From Clostridia bacterium (GTDB lineage Bacteria > Bacillota > Sulfobacillia > SLMV01): a stretch of 13,675 bases of DNA. The stretch lies in assembly GCA_003554565.1 (NCBI GenBank), contig PWGR01000311.1, forward strand, positions 1-13,675, read 5' to 3'. Below the pieces are notes generated by a model. It had not been told where the DNA came from. It saw nothing but the letters and a program-made list of their open reading frames with translations, and did no database searches. Of this stretch, positions 5,666-13,210 are shown piece after piece. A program made the position numbers and the translations under genes. Position 1 is the first letter of the stretch; every line of letters starts with the position of its first letter.

Positions 5666-7789
5666 TCATCTCCCTTCGCCGGCTTCGGGGGTGAGCGTTA
5701 TCTTGACGTCGAGAGCAGCGACGCCGTCCTCGTAGGCAAAGAAGGGATTGACGTCCAGCTCAGAAATATCAGAGAAATCCCGGCTGAGCTGCGCCACCCG
5801 TCCCACGGTCTCCTTCACCGCTTCGAGATCCTTCGGTGCGTCCCCCCGGTAACCGCGGAGAAGCTCGGCCGCCTTGGTTTCTCCTATCATCTCATCCACG
5901 TCAATGTCTGTGAGGTGCCGGGCAAGACGGAACGAAACGTCCTCCATCAGGTCCACAAAGATGCCGCCGAGACCGAACATGAGAAGCGGTCCGAACGGCG
6001 GACTCTGCGTCATGCCCACGATCAGCTCCTGCCCGGGCGGGAACATCTTCTGCACCTCGACACCATAGACGCGGGCGTCCGGTTCGCCCTCAGCAGCATT
6101 CTGCATGATCTCCTCGAAGGCCTTCTCTGTCAGGGCGCGATCCGCAACATCCAGCTTCACCCCGCCGATGTCGGTCTTGTGTACGATGTCGGGAGATGCC
6201 ACCTTCATGGCCACGGGAAAGCCCATCTCCTCCGCCAGGTGACCGGCCTCCTGAGCCGACGTCGCCAGCTCTGACGGAACGGTGCTTATACCGTAGGCCC
6301 GGGCTGCCGCCATCGCCTCCGGACCGAGAAGGATTCTGCGGCCGTCCGCCCGCACCGCTCGGAAAATCTCCCTTACCCGCTCCCGATCTCCCGCATAGCT
6401 GAGGGGCTGACCGGCCCCGAGGCGTCTGCGGGCCTCGCCGTACTCCACCATGGCGACCAATCCCTCGACCGCCTCCTCGGGGAACGGAAAGCACGGTATT
6501 CCGGCGGAACGGAGAGTCTCGTTGGCCGCCTTCACGCTCTCGCCGCCGGTAAAGGAGGCTGACATCGGGATATCGGAATACTCGCGCCCCTGCTCAATCA
6601 TGTATTCAGCCAGGGCATCGGGATCGAGAACCGCCGTGGGGCTGAGCAGAGGAAGAATCATGTCCACACCCGGATCCTGCACCACCGTCTCCAGGGCAGC
6701 GGCATAGGTATCCTCGTCCGAGTGTCCGACGATGTCCACCGGGTTTTCCACTGACGCCATCTCCGGCAGGACCGCACGCAGATTCTCCTGCGTCTCCCCG
6801 CTCAGCTCCGCCAGTTTCAGGCCGGCCCCCTCCAGTGCATCCGTGGCCATGACTCCCAGGCCACCCGCGTTGGTCACAACCGCCACCCGGCGCCCCGCGG
6901 CGATGTTTATCCCACCGATGAAGGCAGTGGCCTTGCCGAATTCCTCCTGCATCCTTTCGGCGCGGATTATGCCGCTCTGGCGGAACGCGGCCGCGAATCC
7001 AGCATCACTTCCGGCCAGTGCCCCGGTGTGCGAGGAAGCGGCCTGCGCCCCGGCCTCGCTTACCCCCGATTTGAGAATGATCACGGGTTTTTTCTGCACC
7101 GCCTCCCGCGCGGCCTCCATGAAGGCATCGCCATCCTCGATGCTCTCCAGGTACATCAATATGACGCGGCTCTCGGAATCAGCGGCGGCATCTGCGATGA
7201 AGTCGGCCTCATTCAGTTGGGCCTTGTTTCCCATGCTGATGAACTTGCTGAAGCCCACCCCCTGGTTCAGGCTCCAGTCCAGAATGGCTATGCACAGCGC
7301 GCCCGATTGCGAGAAAAAGGCGATGTCGCCCTTCAGCGGGAAGTCCCCGGCAAAGGTGACGTTGATGGGCGTGTGGGTATTCATAGCACCCAGGCAGTTC
7401 GGACCCATCATGTTTATGCCGGCGTCGTCGGCAATCCGGGTGATCTCCTGTTCCAGGGCCTCGCCCTCCGGACCGGCTTCCTTGAACCCGGCGGTGATCA
7501 CCACGACAGATTTAACGCCCGCGGCAGCACAGTCGCGCATCGCATCGGGCACTACCGGAGCCGGGATGCAGATGACCGCCAGATCCACGTCATCCGGTAT
7601 ATCCCGCACCGATGGGTAGCATCGCAGATTTTCTATCAATTCCCGCTTCGGGTTAACGGGGTAGATCTTCCCCGGGTACCCGCTGTCAACCAGGTTGTTG
7701 ACCACCACATTACCGACTTTGCCCGGAGAGTCCGATGCACCAATTATGGCGACGGATTCCGGTGCATAAAGCGTAGAAAGATCCCTCAC
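5666..7789 (-). CDS. ADP-forming acetate/acyl-CoA synthetase, fused alpha-beta
   Basis: The enzyme converts acyl-CoA, ADP and phosphate to the acid, CoA and ATP through a phosphohistidine. Numbering from the GTG at 7789 (707 residues), the CoA-binding fold comes first, with IIGASDSPGKVG at 15-26. The ligase domains follow, with MGPNCLG (128-134), FFSQSGALC and SSHTGALAGSD. In the last, H254 aligns with the catalytic His of characterised archaeal enzymes. The beta half is an ATP-grasp domain with SPDIVHKTDIGG (H537, second conserved His), GLGGIFVDL and LDVNPF. Alpha and beta are one chain, as in many bacteria, and full-length. An in-frame TTG at 7798 directly abuts AGGAGG, whereas the GTG is nine bases from it, so the GTG is chosen. 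It lies 29 bases after the MerR-like gene. The preferred acid is not readable from sequence. Confidence 0.95.
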   Translation of the reverse strand: MRDLSTLYAPESVAIIGASDSPGKVGNVVVNNLVDSGYPGKIYPVNPKRELIENLRCYPSVRDIPDDVDLAVICIPAPVVPDAMRDCAAAGVKSVVVITAGFKEAGPEGEALEQEITRIADDAGINMMGPNCLGAMNTHTPINVTFAGDFPLKGDIAFFSQSGALCIAILDWSLNQGVGFSKFISMGNKAQLNEADFIADAAADSESRVILMYLESIEDGDAFMEAAREAVQKKPVIILKSGVSEAGAQAASSHTGALAGSDAGFAAAFRQSGIIRAERMQEEFGKATAFIGGINIAAGRRVAVVTNAGGLGVMATDALEGAGLKLAELSGETQENLRAVLPEMASVENPVDIVGHSDEDTYAAALETVVQDPGVDMILPLLSPTAVLDPDALAEYMIEQGREYSDIPMSASFTGGESVKAANETLRSAGIPCFPFPEEAVEGLVAMVEYGEARRRLGAGQPLSYAGDRERVREIFRAVRADGRRILLGPEAMAAARAYGISTVPSELATSAQEAGHLAEEMGFPVAMKVASPDIVHKTDIGGVKLDVADRALTEKAFEEIMQNAAEGEPDARVYGVEVQKMFPPGQELIVGMTQSPPFGPLLMFGLGGIFVDLMEDVSFRLARHLTDIDVDEMIGETKAAELLRGYRGDAPKDLEAVKETVGRVAQLSRDFSDISELDVNPFFAYEDGVAALDVKITLTPEAGEGR

Positions 7790-7798
7790 GCAGTTCAA

Positions 7799-7804
7799 CC
7801 TCCT
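7799..7804 (-). promoter_or_regulatory. Shine-Dalgarno site that decides the synthetase start
   Basis: AGGAGG on the minus strand touches the TTG at 7798 with no spacer, but is nine bases from the GTG at 7789. This makes the GTG the better start and shortens the protein by three residues. Confidence 0.65.
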
Positions 7805-7818
7805 AGGTCTTTATGTCC

Positions 7819-8364
7819 TCAGCGCCCGAGGAGCTTATCCCACATTGTCCGCTGCCGGCGCGTCCCGGATTTTGATACCTCATAGCGCAGCTGCTTCATC
7901 TCCTTCTGCGTGCGCATCAGCGACATCATCAGCTTGTCCCGATCCCGCACGCGCTTCTGTTCAGACTCGGTGAGCTGTTCGCGCAGCTCCCTCAGCTCCT
8001 CGAGTAGACGTCTCAGCTCGGCCGCCTCCGGGGCTCTCCGGACACCCTCCTCCAAAACAGCGGGTGCGTCCGGCTCGTCGCCGCCGGCATCTTCTTCCGG
8101 CGCCAGCTCAAAGCGAATCTCTTCTTCTGTGTATCCCTCCAGCGTACGCTTATGTATGTGCTGCAGGTGTTCTATGGCGCTTCCCGCAAGGCCCCTCTCG
8201 CCACCCTGCTCGTGCAGGGGCAAAAAATCGGAATACTGCTGCAGGATGGCACGGAAAGACTTGGGGTTGAGGCCCAGTCTCTGTCCCAGGTCGGGCAGGG
8301 CCTCAAACTCTTCCTCCGCACCGGAAGTGCTTTCTGGTTGTTCCGTCTGATCTTCCCATGCCAT
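7819..8364 (-). CDS. MerR-like HTH protein with C-terminal coiled coil
   Basis: This 181-residue protein is numbered from the ATG at 8364. Residues about 23-88 read as a MerR-type winged helix: LGQRLGLNPKSFRAI, then LPLHEQGGERGLAGSAIEHLQHI and GYTEEEIRFEL. An acidic, Pro/Ala-rich linker (90-107) follows. Then comes a long charged coiled coil (about 110-165; ELRRLLEELRELREQL) and a basic tail. A MerR-type head plus coiled coil also occurs in Bacillus RacA, but no homology is claimed. The ATG has AGGAGG with a ten-base spacer. The predicted transcript starts near 8398, which excludes the upstream GTG at 8421. It is the first gene of the synthetase operon. It may be a regulator of that operon or a DNA-organising protein; the DNA-binding assignment is by pattern only. 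Confidence 0.78.
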   Translation of the reverse strand: MAWEDQTEQPESTSGAEEEFEALPDLGQRLGLNPKSFRAILQQYSDFLPLHEQGGERGLAGSAIEHLQHIHKRTLEGYTEEEIRFELAPEEDAGGDEPDAPAVLEEGVRRAPEAAELRRLLEELRELREQLTESEQKRVRDRDKLMMSLMRTQKEMKQLRYEVSKSGTRRQRTMWDKLLGR

Positions 8365-8404
8365 TGAATTTCCGCCTCCTCTGGCTTCTTTTAGCCCACC
8401 TGCA

Positions 8405-8434
8405 ATTTTACCACTAGTCACCGCGAACTGTCAG
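8405..8434 (-). promoter_or_regulatory. promoter of the MerR-like/synthetase/redox-protein operon
   Basis: On the minus strand CTGACA (8434-8429) and TAAAAT (8410-8405), each five of six to consensus, are 18 bases apart. Transcription would start near 8398, giving a leader of about 34 bases that contains the AGGAGG of the first gene. An ACTAGT palindrome lies in the spacer. MerR-family regulators typically act on long promoter spacers (about 19-20), so this 18-base spacer only hints at such control. Confidence 0.6.
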
Positions 8435-8440
8435 GATCAA

Positions 8441-8662
8441 TCAACTATCTACATCATCCTCGAACAGGCACACCACCCGGCCGGGACCCCGGCCGCCCCC
8501 GGGCATGGGACGGGGACTCCACCTCTCCAATAGATTCAAAAGCACCCTGCTTCGCCGCCGCATGCGTATCAGCTGTTCGCGCTGCATGTCAATGCGGCGC
8601 TCCAGCTCGGCAATGTACTCGTCCCGCCCTACCGTGGGATCACGCCGTCCCTCACCGCGCAT
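8441..8662 (-). CDS. small hypothetical protein with central charged helix
   Basis: No family is recognised for this 73-residue protein. It has a polar N-terminus, a strongly charged helix (DEYIAELERRIDMQREQLIR) running into RMRRRSRVLLNLLERW, then a Pro/Gly-rich turn and an acidic end VCLFEDDVDS. The heptad-like spacing of Ile, Leu and Met suggests a short coiled coil. The ATG at 8662 has GGGAGG about 11 bases upstream, a rather long spacer. An overlapping out-of-frame ATG just upstream gives only a short peptide. It precedes the MerR-like coiled-coil gene by 76 bases, which include that gene's own promoter. The two may act together, but that is only suggested by position and shared coiled character. 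It is probably a real protein because its composition fits a soluble helix. Confidence 0.6.
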   Translation of the reverse strand: MRGEGRRDPTVGRDEYIAELERRIDMQREQLIRMRRRSRVLLNLLERWSPRPMPGGGRGPGRVVCLFEDDVDS

Positions 8663-8721
8663 GATCGCATCACCCTCCCACCGCGATTTTGCTATTAGCC
8701 TATGAGAAACGATGCGAAGCC

Positions 8722-8745
8722 ATACCGGTGAGGCAGCGATACCGG
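8722..8745 (-). repeat. short direct repeat CCGGTAT, 17-base period
   Basis: On the minus strand CCGGTAT occurs at 8745-8739 and again at 8728-8722, 17 bases apart, about 60-80 bases upstream of the small hypothetical gene. It could be a tandem regulator site or chance. Confidence 0.25.
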
Positions 8746-8799
8746 GCCCGACAGTCGGGGAAGATACCCCTCCCGCAGGAATCCGTAAGATGGCGAGGC

Positions 8800-8822
8800 C
8801 GGCGGCAAATGCCCGGTTTTTC
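8800..8822 (+). terminator. orphan plus-strand terminator-like hairpin
   Basis: CCG (8800-8802) with CGG (8815-8817) and GGC (8805-8807) with GCC (8812-8814) form a bulged six-pair stem with an AAAT loop. TTTTT (8818-8822) follows directly. No plus-strand gene is known upstream. On the minus strand, downstream of the PHP gene, the hairpin has no T-tract after it. Confidence 0.35.
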
Positions 8823-8839
8823 TCCCATGAATCTGGCGC

Positions 8840-9688
8840 TTAAATCTCCGCCAGCAGGGCCTCCGCCCAGGCCGCCGGAGCCGTGACCTCCCCGACTGCC
8901 GGGTCGCTCGGGCGCCCGTGAAAATCTGACCCCCCGGTGGGAAGCAGGTCGTGCTCGCGGGCGAACCGCAGCAGCCGGGACATAACCGCGCAGGAATGAT
9001 CCGGGTGGACGACTTCCACCCCCCGCACCCCCAAACGCACGGCATCTTCCAGCAGTGAATACATCTGGCCGGGGTGAGCAAACACCGGCACTCCCCCGGC
9101 CCGCCGGACGGCCGCAATTCCCCTCTCGAGACTGAGTTTTTTCCGCGGAATGTAGCCGGGACGCCCGGGAACCAGCCAGCGCGAGAATGCCTCGGCCTCC
9201 GTGCGGCAGCAGCCGCGGGCTACCAGGGCACGCGCTACGTGGGGCCTGCCCGGGACGCTGGATGCCCCGAGCTGCCCCCGGACGTCCTCTTCCGTGAGAT
9301 CAATTCCCTCGCCGGACAGATTCTCCAGGATGGCGTCGATCCTGTGCACGCGGCTCCGGCGCATGTCCTCCAGCAGATCCTCGAGTTCGACCATATCACG
9401 CATTCCATATCCCAGCAGGTGGACCTCCCCGGCGGCCAGGCGGGAGTCAGTGGGGTCGCCCCCGGCCCGCGGCAGGGTCACATGCACGCCCAACTCCACC
9501 CCGGGGATCACGCACACGTCGCGGCTGCGGGCGCGGCGCAGGGCACGCTCCACCCCGCCCACCGAGTCATGATCACAGAGAGCCATGTACCTGAGACCGG
9601 CATCCGCCGCGGCGTCGACCAGAGCCCCGGGTGTGCTTCTCCCGTCCGACTCGGACGAGTGCAGATGCAGGTCGGCGGCTCCCCGCAC
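8840..9688 (-). CDS. PHP-domain metal-dependent phosphoesterase (YciV/RNase AM-like)
   Basis: A cytoplasmic PHP phosphoesterase that by family resemblance may remove phosphate from 3',5'-nucleoside bisphosphates or act on short RNA 5' ends. Numbering from the GTG at 9688 (282 residues), the PHP metal motifs are in order: ADLHLHSSESDG (H8, H10, D15), CDHDSVGG (D39, H40), IPGVELGV (E65), HLLGYG (H90), GRPHVARAL (H150), FAHPGQ (H205), VEVVHPDHS and TGGSDFHG (D255, H257). The full set is intact. A longer frame from 9757 overlaps the dipeptidase by 65 bases. GGGGAGG (9703-9697) sits eight bases before the GTG, so the GTG start is preferred; it lies four bases after the dipeptidase stop. It is the last gene of the kor operon. 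The substrate is not provable from sequence. Confidence 0.92.
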   Translation of the reverse strand: MRGAADLHLHSSESDGRSTPGALVDAAADAGLRYMALCDHDSVGGVERALRRARSRDVCVIPGVELGVHVTLPRAGGDPTDSRLAAGEVHLLGYGMRDMVELEDLLEDMRRSRVHRIDAILENLSGEGIDLTEEDVRGQLGASSVPGRPHVARALVARGCCRTEAEAFSRWLVPGRPGYIPRKKLSLERGIAAVRRAGGVPVFAHPGQMYSLLEDAVRLGVRGVEVVHPDHSCAVMSRLLRFAREHDLLPTGGSDFHGRPSDPAVGEVTAPAAWAEALLAEI

Positions 9689-9692
9689 GAAA

Positions 9693-10673
9693 TCAGCCTC
9701 CCCATACCTGGCGGCAGACCCGCAGGAAGTTGCCTCCCAGGATCGCCTGCACATCATCGTCTGAGTAGCCGCGCTCCAGAAGGCCCTCCGTTATGCGGGG
9801 CATCCGGGTCACATCCTCGAGCCCCTCCGGCGTGTCGCGTATGCCGTCGAAGTCCGATCCGAGACCGACGTGGGCGGGCCCCACGCGGTCGGAGATATAA
9901 TCCACGTGATCCAGCACCCGGTCCAACGTGGCCCGTTCGGCATCCACAAATGCGGGTGCGAAGTTCATACCCATCACACCGCCGCGCTCCGCCAGGCTGT
10001 CGATCTGCTCGTCCGTGAGGTTGCGCGGGTGATCGCACACGCTGCGGGCATTGGAGTGGGTGGCGATGAAGGGCTGATCCGTACAGTCCACCACGTCCCA
10101 GAAACCCGGGTCGGACAGATGCGATACGTCGACAATTATACCCAGCCGGTTCATCTCCCTGACCGCCTTGACGCCCAGTGTAGTCAGGCCTCCACCCGTC
10201 CGCATCTCACCCACCCCGTCGGCCAGCTGGTTTCGCTGGTTCCAGGTGAGCCCTATGCAGCGCACCCCCAGACGGTGCAGCATCCGCAGCACCGACAGGT
10301 CACCCTGCATGGCCTCAGCCCCTTCGACGGCAAGTATGCAGGCAATCCGACCCTCCCAGGTTATGCGCTGGATGTCTCTTGCGCTGAGCGCCACCTGAGC
10401 GATATCACTGTTTTCCTCCACTTCCCGGTAGAACACGTCGGCAATCTGCATGAAGCGGAGCAGCCCGCGATCGGGCTTGTAATCGGGTTCTATGTAGTGA
10501 GCGAAAAACTGGACATCTACGCCTCCCTCGCGCAGGCGGGGAAAATCAACGTGCCCGCTGTGCGACCGGACACCCAGGGAGCGAATGCCGTGCACCGCCG
10601 CCAGCAGGGTGTCAACGTGCGTGTCAACCACCGTAAACCGGCTGTGCAGGTCGCCTGCCTTCGTACTGACCAC
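9693..10673 (-). CDS. membrane-type dipeptidase, peptidase family M19
   Basis: M19 enzymes are dizinc dipeptidases related to renal dipeptidase and cleave dipeptides, in some cases including D-residues. The 326-residue protein has the ligand set in order: VDTHVDTL (H19, D21), AVEGAEA (E117), VDVSHLS (H185), ATHSNARSV (H206) and GLGSDFDG (D274). GLTWNQRNQLADG and GVMGMNFAP are also typical. No signal peptide or membrane segment is seen despite the family name, so it is probably cytoplasmic. The GTG start lies two bases after the korC stop, with GGGGTGG just upstream, and its own end carries the ribosome site for the PHP gene. Its place directly behind korABC suggests that it supplies amino acids whose 2-oxoacids feed that enzyme, an inference from context. 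Confidence 0.95.
   Translation of the reverse strand: MVSTKAGDLHSRFTVVDTHVDTLLAAVHGIRSLGVRSHSGHVDFPRLREGGVDVQFFAHYIEPDYKPDRGLLRFMQIADVFYREVEENSDIAQVALSARDIQRITWEGRIACILAVEGAEAMQGDLSVLRMLHRLGVRCIGLTWNQRNQLADGVGEMRTGGGLTTLGVKAVREMNRLGIIVDVSHLSDPGFWDVVDCTDQPFIATHSNARSVCDHPRNLTDEQIDSLAERGGVMGMNFAPAFVDAERATLDRVLDHVDYISDRVGPAHVGLGSDFDGIRDTPEGLEDVTRMPRITEGLLERGYSDDDVQAILGGNFLRVCRQVWGG
9697..9703 (-). promoter_or_regulatory. Shine-Dalgarno site that decides the PHP gene start
   Basis: GGGGAGG on the minus strand overlaps the last codons of the dipeptidase gene and is eight bases before the GTG at 9688. It supports the short PHP reading and coupled translation of the two genes. Confidence 0.65.
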
Positions 10674-10675
10674 GT

Positions 10676-11221
10676 CTATCCACCCCTTTCATCCTGCACC
10701 AGCATCAGACCCAGCTCAAATGCCTTCAGGTTGGGGCCGTCCACGGCCTCCCGTATGGCATCCTCCGGGACCACCTGCGTCATGCCCACCAGGGCTCCCA
10801 GCGCCAGCACATTGTAGCTGCCCTCAAGATTTTCCCTGCGCGCAGCGGTCGTGAAGGGGAACCCCCTGCCGGGCGCCCCCTCATCCACCGCGACATTGTC
10901 GCTGTCGTAAAGCAGGAGCGCCCCCGGCTTCAGGTCCGCATAGCGGTGATAAGCCTCATCTGTCAGGGCCAGGACCGCATCAGGTTCGGTGACCATCGGA
11001 TAGGCCACGGGCAGCTCGGCCAGGATGATGTCGGACTTGGTGAAGCCGCCGCGGGATGCCACGCCGAAACTCTGCGTCTGCACTGCGTGCTGTCCGCGGG
11101 CGGTGGCCGCCCGACCCAGAAGGCCCCCGATGAAGACCAGTCCCTGGCCGCCAACCCCGGCGAGGACTATCTCGGTGCGCTCGCCGCTTTTGGCCTTGTT
11201 CAGAGCTGTCTGTCTACTCAT
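10676..11221 (-). CDS. korC: 2-oxoacid:ferredoxin oxidoreductase, gamma subunit
   Basis: This 181-residue subunit belongs to the pyruvate/2-oxoacid:ferredoxin oxidoreductase gamma family, which helps bind CoA in the complex. It has EIVLAGVGGQGLVFIG near residues 17-32, then QSFGVASRGGFTKSDI, LPVAYPMVTEPDAVLAL and a C-terminal GSYNVLALGALVG, all in normal order. The ATG at 11221 shares one base with the korB stop (TGATG). GGAGGG lies nine bases upstream, so translation is probably coupled. A GTG one codon earlier is an alternative start. Subunit order alpha-beta-gamma is that of KorA-KorB-KorC. The exact 2-oxoacid (2-oxoglutarate, branched-chain or aryl) cannot be told from this subunit. Confidence 0.93.
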   Translation of the reverse strand: MSRQTALNKAKSGERTEIVLAGVGGQGLVFIGGLLGRAATARGQHAVQTQSFGVASRGGFTKSDIILAELPVAYPMVTEPDAVLALTDEAYHRYADLKPGALLLYDSDNVAVDEGAPGRGFPFTTAARRENLEGSYNVLALGALVGMTQVVPEDAIREAVDGPNLKAFELGLMLVQDERGG

Positions 11222-12048
11222 CACCCACGTCCCTCCATTCTCTCCCGCGCCCGGGCGCGTATGTCGCGGTAGCGCGTGTTGAAATCGGGTCGATCATCGC
11301 GGTGGAACACGCCGATGGGCACCCGGTCCACGCGGGAATCCTCATCCATCTTTCGGTAACGCTGTACCGGAACGGCCCGGGATTGCCAGTATTTCATCAT
11401 CTCAACGGGGGAGGGTCTCTCATTGTAGCGGCCGAAATACACCGGACAGGAGGAGAAAACCTCCACCAGGGAAAAGCCCCGGTGCCGCACCGCATCGGTG
11501 ATCAGGCCCTCCAGCTGGTTCGCGTGGTACACCGTACCGCGGGCAACAAATGTGGCGCCCGCCGCCTGGCCCACCTCGCACAGGTCAAACACTCCCTCCG
11601 GGTTTCCGTAAACCGAAGTGCTGGTGTAGCTGTGGGGAGGGGTCGTCGCCGAGTACTGTCCCCCCGTCATCCCGTAGTTGAAGTTGTTCGAGACAATTGC
11701 AGTTACGTCTATATTGCGCCTGGCCGCGTGCAAGAAGTGATTGCCGCCTATGGTGGCGCAGTCGCCGTCTCCCATCAGGGCGAGGACGGTCAGGTCGTCG
11801 TTCGCCGCCTTTATCCCGGTGGCAAACGGCAGGGCCCGCCCGTGCGTGCCGTGAATGGAGTTGGTCTTGAGGTAATCGTCTGCCTTGCCCCAACAGCCGA
11901 TACCGGTGGACACCACGATGTCCTTGGGCGCCAGCTCCAGCGCAGAGAAGGTGCGCAGGATGGATGCCAGTATGATTCCGTTTCCGCACCCGGCACACCA
12001 GAACAGGGGAAGGTCTTCGCTCTTGAGGTACGGTGCGAGGGCTTTCAT
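11221..12048 (-). CDS. korB: 2-oxoacid:ferredoxin oxidoreductase, beta (thiamine-PP) subunit
   Basis: This 275-residue subunit carries the thiamine diphosphate site: LMGDGDCATIGG starts at G93-D94-G95, and SNN ends at N122. Cysteines C18 and C21 in WCAGCGNG, C52 in GIGCWG and C201 in SSCPVYFGRYN match the four positions expected to bind the [4Fe-4S] cluster. GTHGRALPFATGIKAAN is also diagnostic. The enzyme decarboxylates a 2-oxoacid and passes electrons to ferredoxin. The ATG overlaps the korA stop in an ATGA, with GGAGGAGG just upstream. No separate delta ferredoxin-like subunit is present nearby, as is normal for three- or two-subunit Kor-type enzymes. Length is near the family norm. The substrate is uncertain. 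Confidence 0.95.
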   Translation of the reverse strand: MKALAPYLKSEDLPLFWCAGCGNGIILASILRTFSALELAPKDIVVSTGIGCWGKADDYLKTNSIHGTHGRALPFATGIKAANDDLTVLALMGDGDCATIGGNHFLHAARRNIDVTAIVSNNFNYGMTGGQYSATTPPHSYTSTSVYGNPEGVFDLCEVGQAAGATFVARGTVYHANQLEGLITDAVRHRGFSLVEVFSSCPVYFGRYNERPSPVEMMKYWQSRAVPVQRYRKMDEDSRVDRVPIGVFHRDDRPDFNTRYRDIRARARERMEGRG

Positions 12049-13190
12049 AGAACCTCCTCCTCGATGAACGCTGCCATCTCGCGGGGCGATATTGGTATTC
12101 CGTTGCTCTTGGTCAGGCTGTGGCAGGGATAATCGGGTCCCATAACCCGGCTCACCTCGCGCACCATCTGACCGAGGTTCATCTCAGCCACGACGACGGG
12201 GATGCCCCCGGCACGTATCTCCGCGAACGCCGCATCGGGGAAGGGCCAGAGCGAACGCATGACCAGAAGCGATACCCGGCACCCGTTCACAGGCTGGTCC
12301 AGCACCAGCTGTTCAGCGGTGCGGGCGGTGCACCCGTAAGTCACAATGATCACGTCCGGGTCTTCTGGTCCCACCAGCTCGTAATCAGCTATGTCATCGA
12401 CCGCCTTTTCAATCTTGTCGTGCAGGTGAGAGATGACCCGGCGCGCGTTCTCGGGGTCAGCGTTGGGAAACCCGGTGTCGTCGTGCATCGATGAATTGGC
12501 ATGGTAGATGTACTCCGACCCGAAGGGAGCCAGCGGGGGTGTAACTCCGTCCGATTCCCAGTCGTGCGGCCGGTAGTCGGCCGGGTCAACATCTGGTTTC
12601 CGGCGGGTGATGATGTCCACTTCGTCCGCCTCCGGCAGGGTGACACTCTCCCGCATGTGCCCGACGATCTCGTCCGACAGCAGGTACACCGGGTGTCGGT
12701 ACTGCTCCGCCAGGTTGAAGGCCCGCACCGTCAGATCGAAGCACTCCTGCACCGAGGAGGGAGCCAGGACGATCGCCGAATGATCCCCGTGCGATCCCCA
12801 GCGCGCCTGCATTGTATCCGCCTGCGCCGGCTTGGTGGCCAGTCCCGTGCTCGGTCCCGAACGCTGGACATCCACCACCACGCAGGGAACTTCAGCCATG
12901 ATCGCCACGCCCAAATTCTCCTGCATGAGCGACACGCCGGGACCGCTGGTGGCGGTGAAACTCTTCTCCCCGGCCAGTGCCGCGCCCACCACGGCGGCCA
13001 TGCTCGCCAGCTCATCCTCCATCTGCAGGTAGGTGCCTCCCAGGGCCGGGAGACGCACGGAGGCGGCCTGAGCTATCTCCGACGAAGGAGTGATGGGATA
13101 CCCGGCGAAAAACCGGGCCCCGGCAGCGAGAGCCCCCTCCAGTACTGCCTCGTTGCCCTGCATGAAGCGTCTTTCCCGTGTGGATGGCAC
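12045..13190 (-). CDS. korA: 2-oxoacid:ferredoxin oxidoreductase, alpha subunit
   Basis: This 381-residue subunit holds the pyrimidine-binding and CoA-contact domains. YPITPSSEIA (31-40), YLQMEDELASMAA, TATSGPGVSLMQENLG (79-94) and RSGPSTGLATKPAQAD (110-125) are hallmark motifs. The C-terminal domain has VIIVTYGCTART and SLWPFPDAA. The long insertion with WESDGVTPPLAPFG and DPENARRVI is typical of Kor/Vor alpha chains. The GTG at 13190 has a purine-rich GGAGAGGAAACT just upstream. A downstream ATG (codon 10) has a weaker site. It starts 20 bases after the ymdB stop, and I see no terminator in that gap, so it probably continues the ymdB transcript. No gamma or delta domain is fused. Confidence 0.95.
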   Translation of the reverse strand: MPSTRERRFMQGNEAVLEGALAAGARFFAGYPITPSSEIAQAASVRLPALGGTYLQMEDELASMAAVVGAALAGEKSFTATSGPGVSLMQENLGVAIMAEVPCVVVDVQRSGPSTGLATKPAQADTMQARWGSHGDHSAIVLAPSSVQECFDLTVRAFNLAEQYRHPVYLLSDEIVGHMRESVTLPEADEVDIITRRKPDVDPADYRPHDWESDGVTPPLAPFGSEYIYHANSSMHDDTGFPNADPENARRVISHLHDKIEKAVDDIADYELVGPEDPDVIIVTYGCTARTAEQLVLDQPVNGCRVSLLVMRSLWPFPDAAFAEIRAGGIPVVVAEMNLGQMVREVSRVMGPDYPCHSLTKSNGIPISPREMAAFIEEEVL

Positions 13191-13210
13191 AGTTTCCTCT
13201 CCTCTCCCGT

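Noticed and set aside
6732..7619. Long Ser/Ala-rich plus-strand frame opposite the synthetase
   Set aside because: Composition is that of an antisense G+C-rich frame, and the minus strand carries intact catalytic motifs.
8663..8822. SRP RNA, tmRNA or cobalamin riboswitch in the spacer
   Set aside because: None of the conserved core sequences was found; only generic short stems are present.
9074..10817. Long plus-strand frames opposite the PHP, dipeptidase and korC genes
   Set aside because: They mirror real genes on the minus strand and show no domain or start signal.
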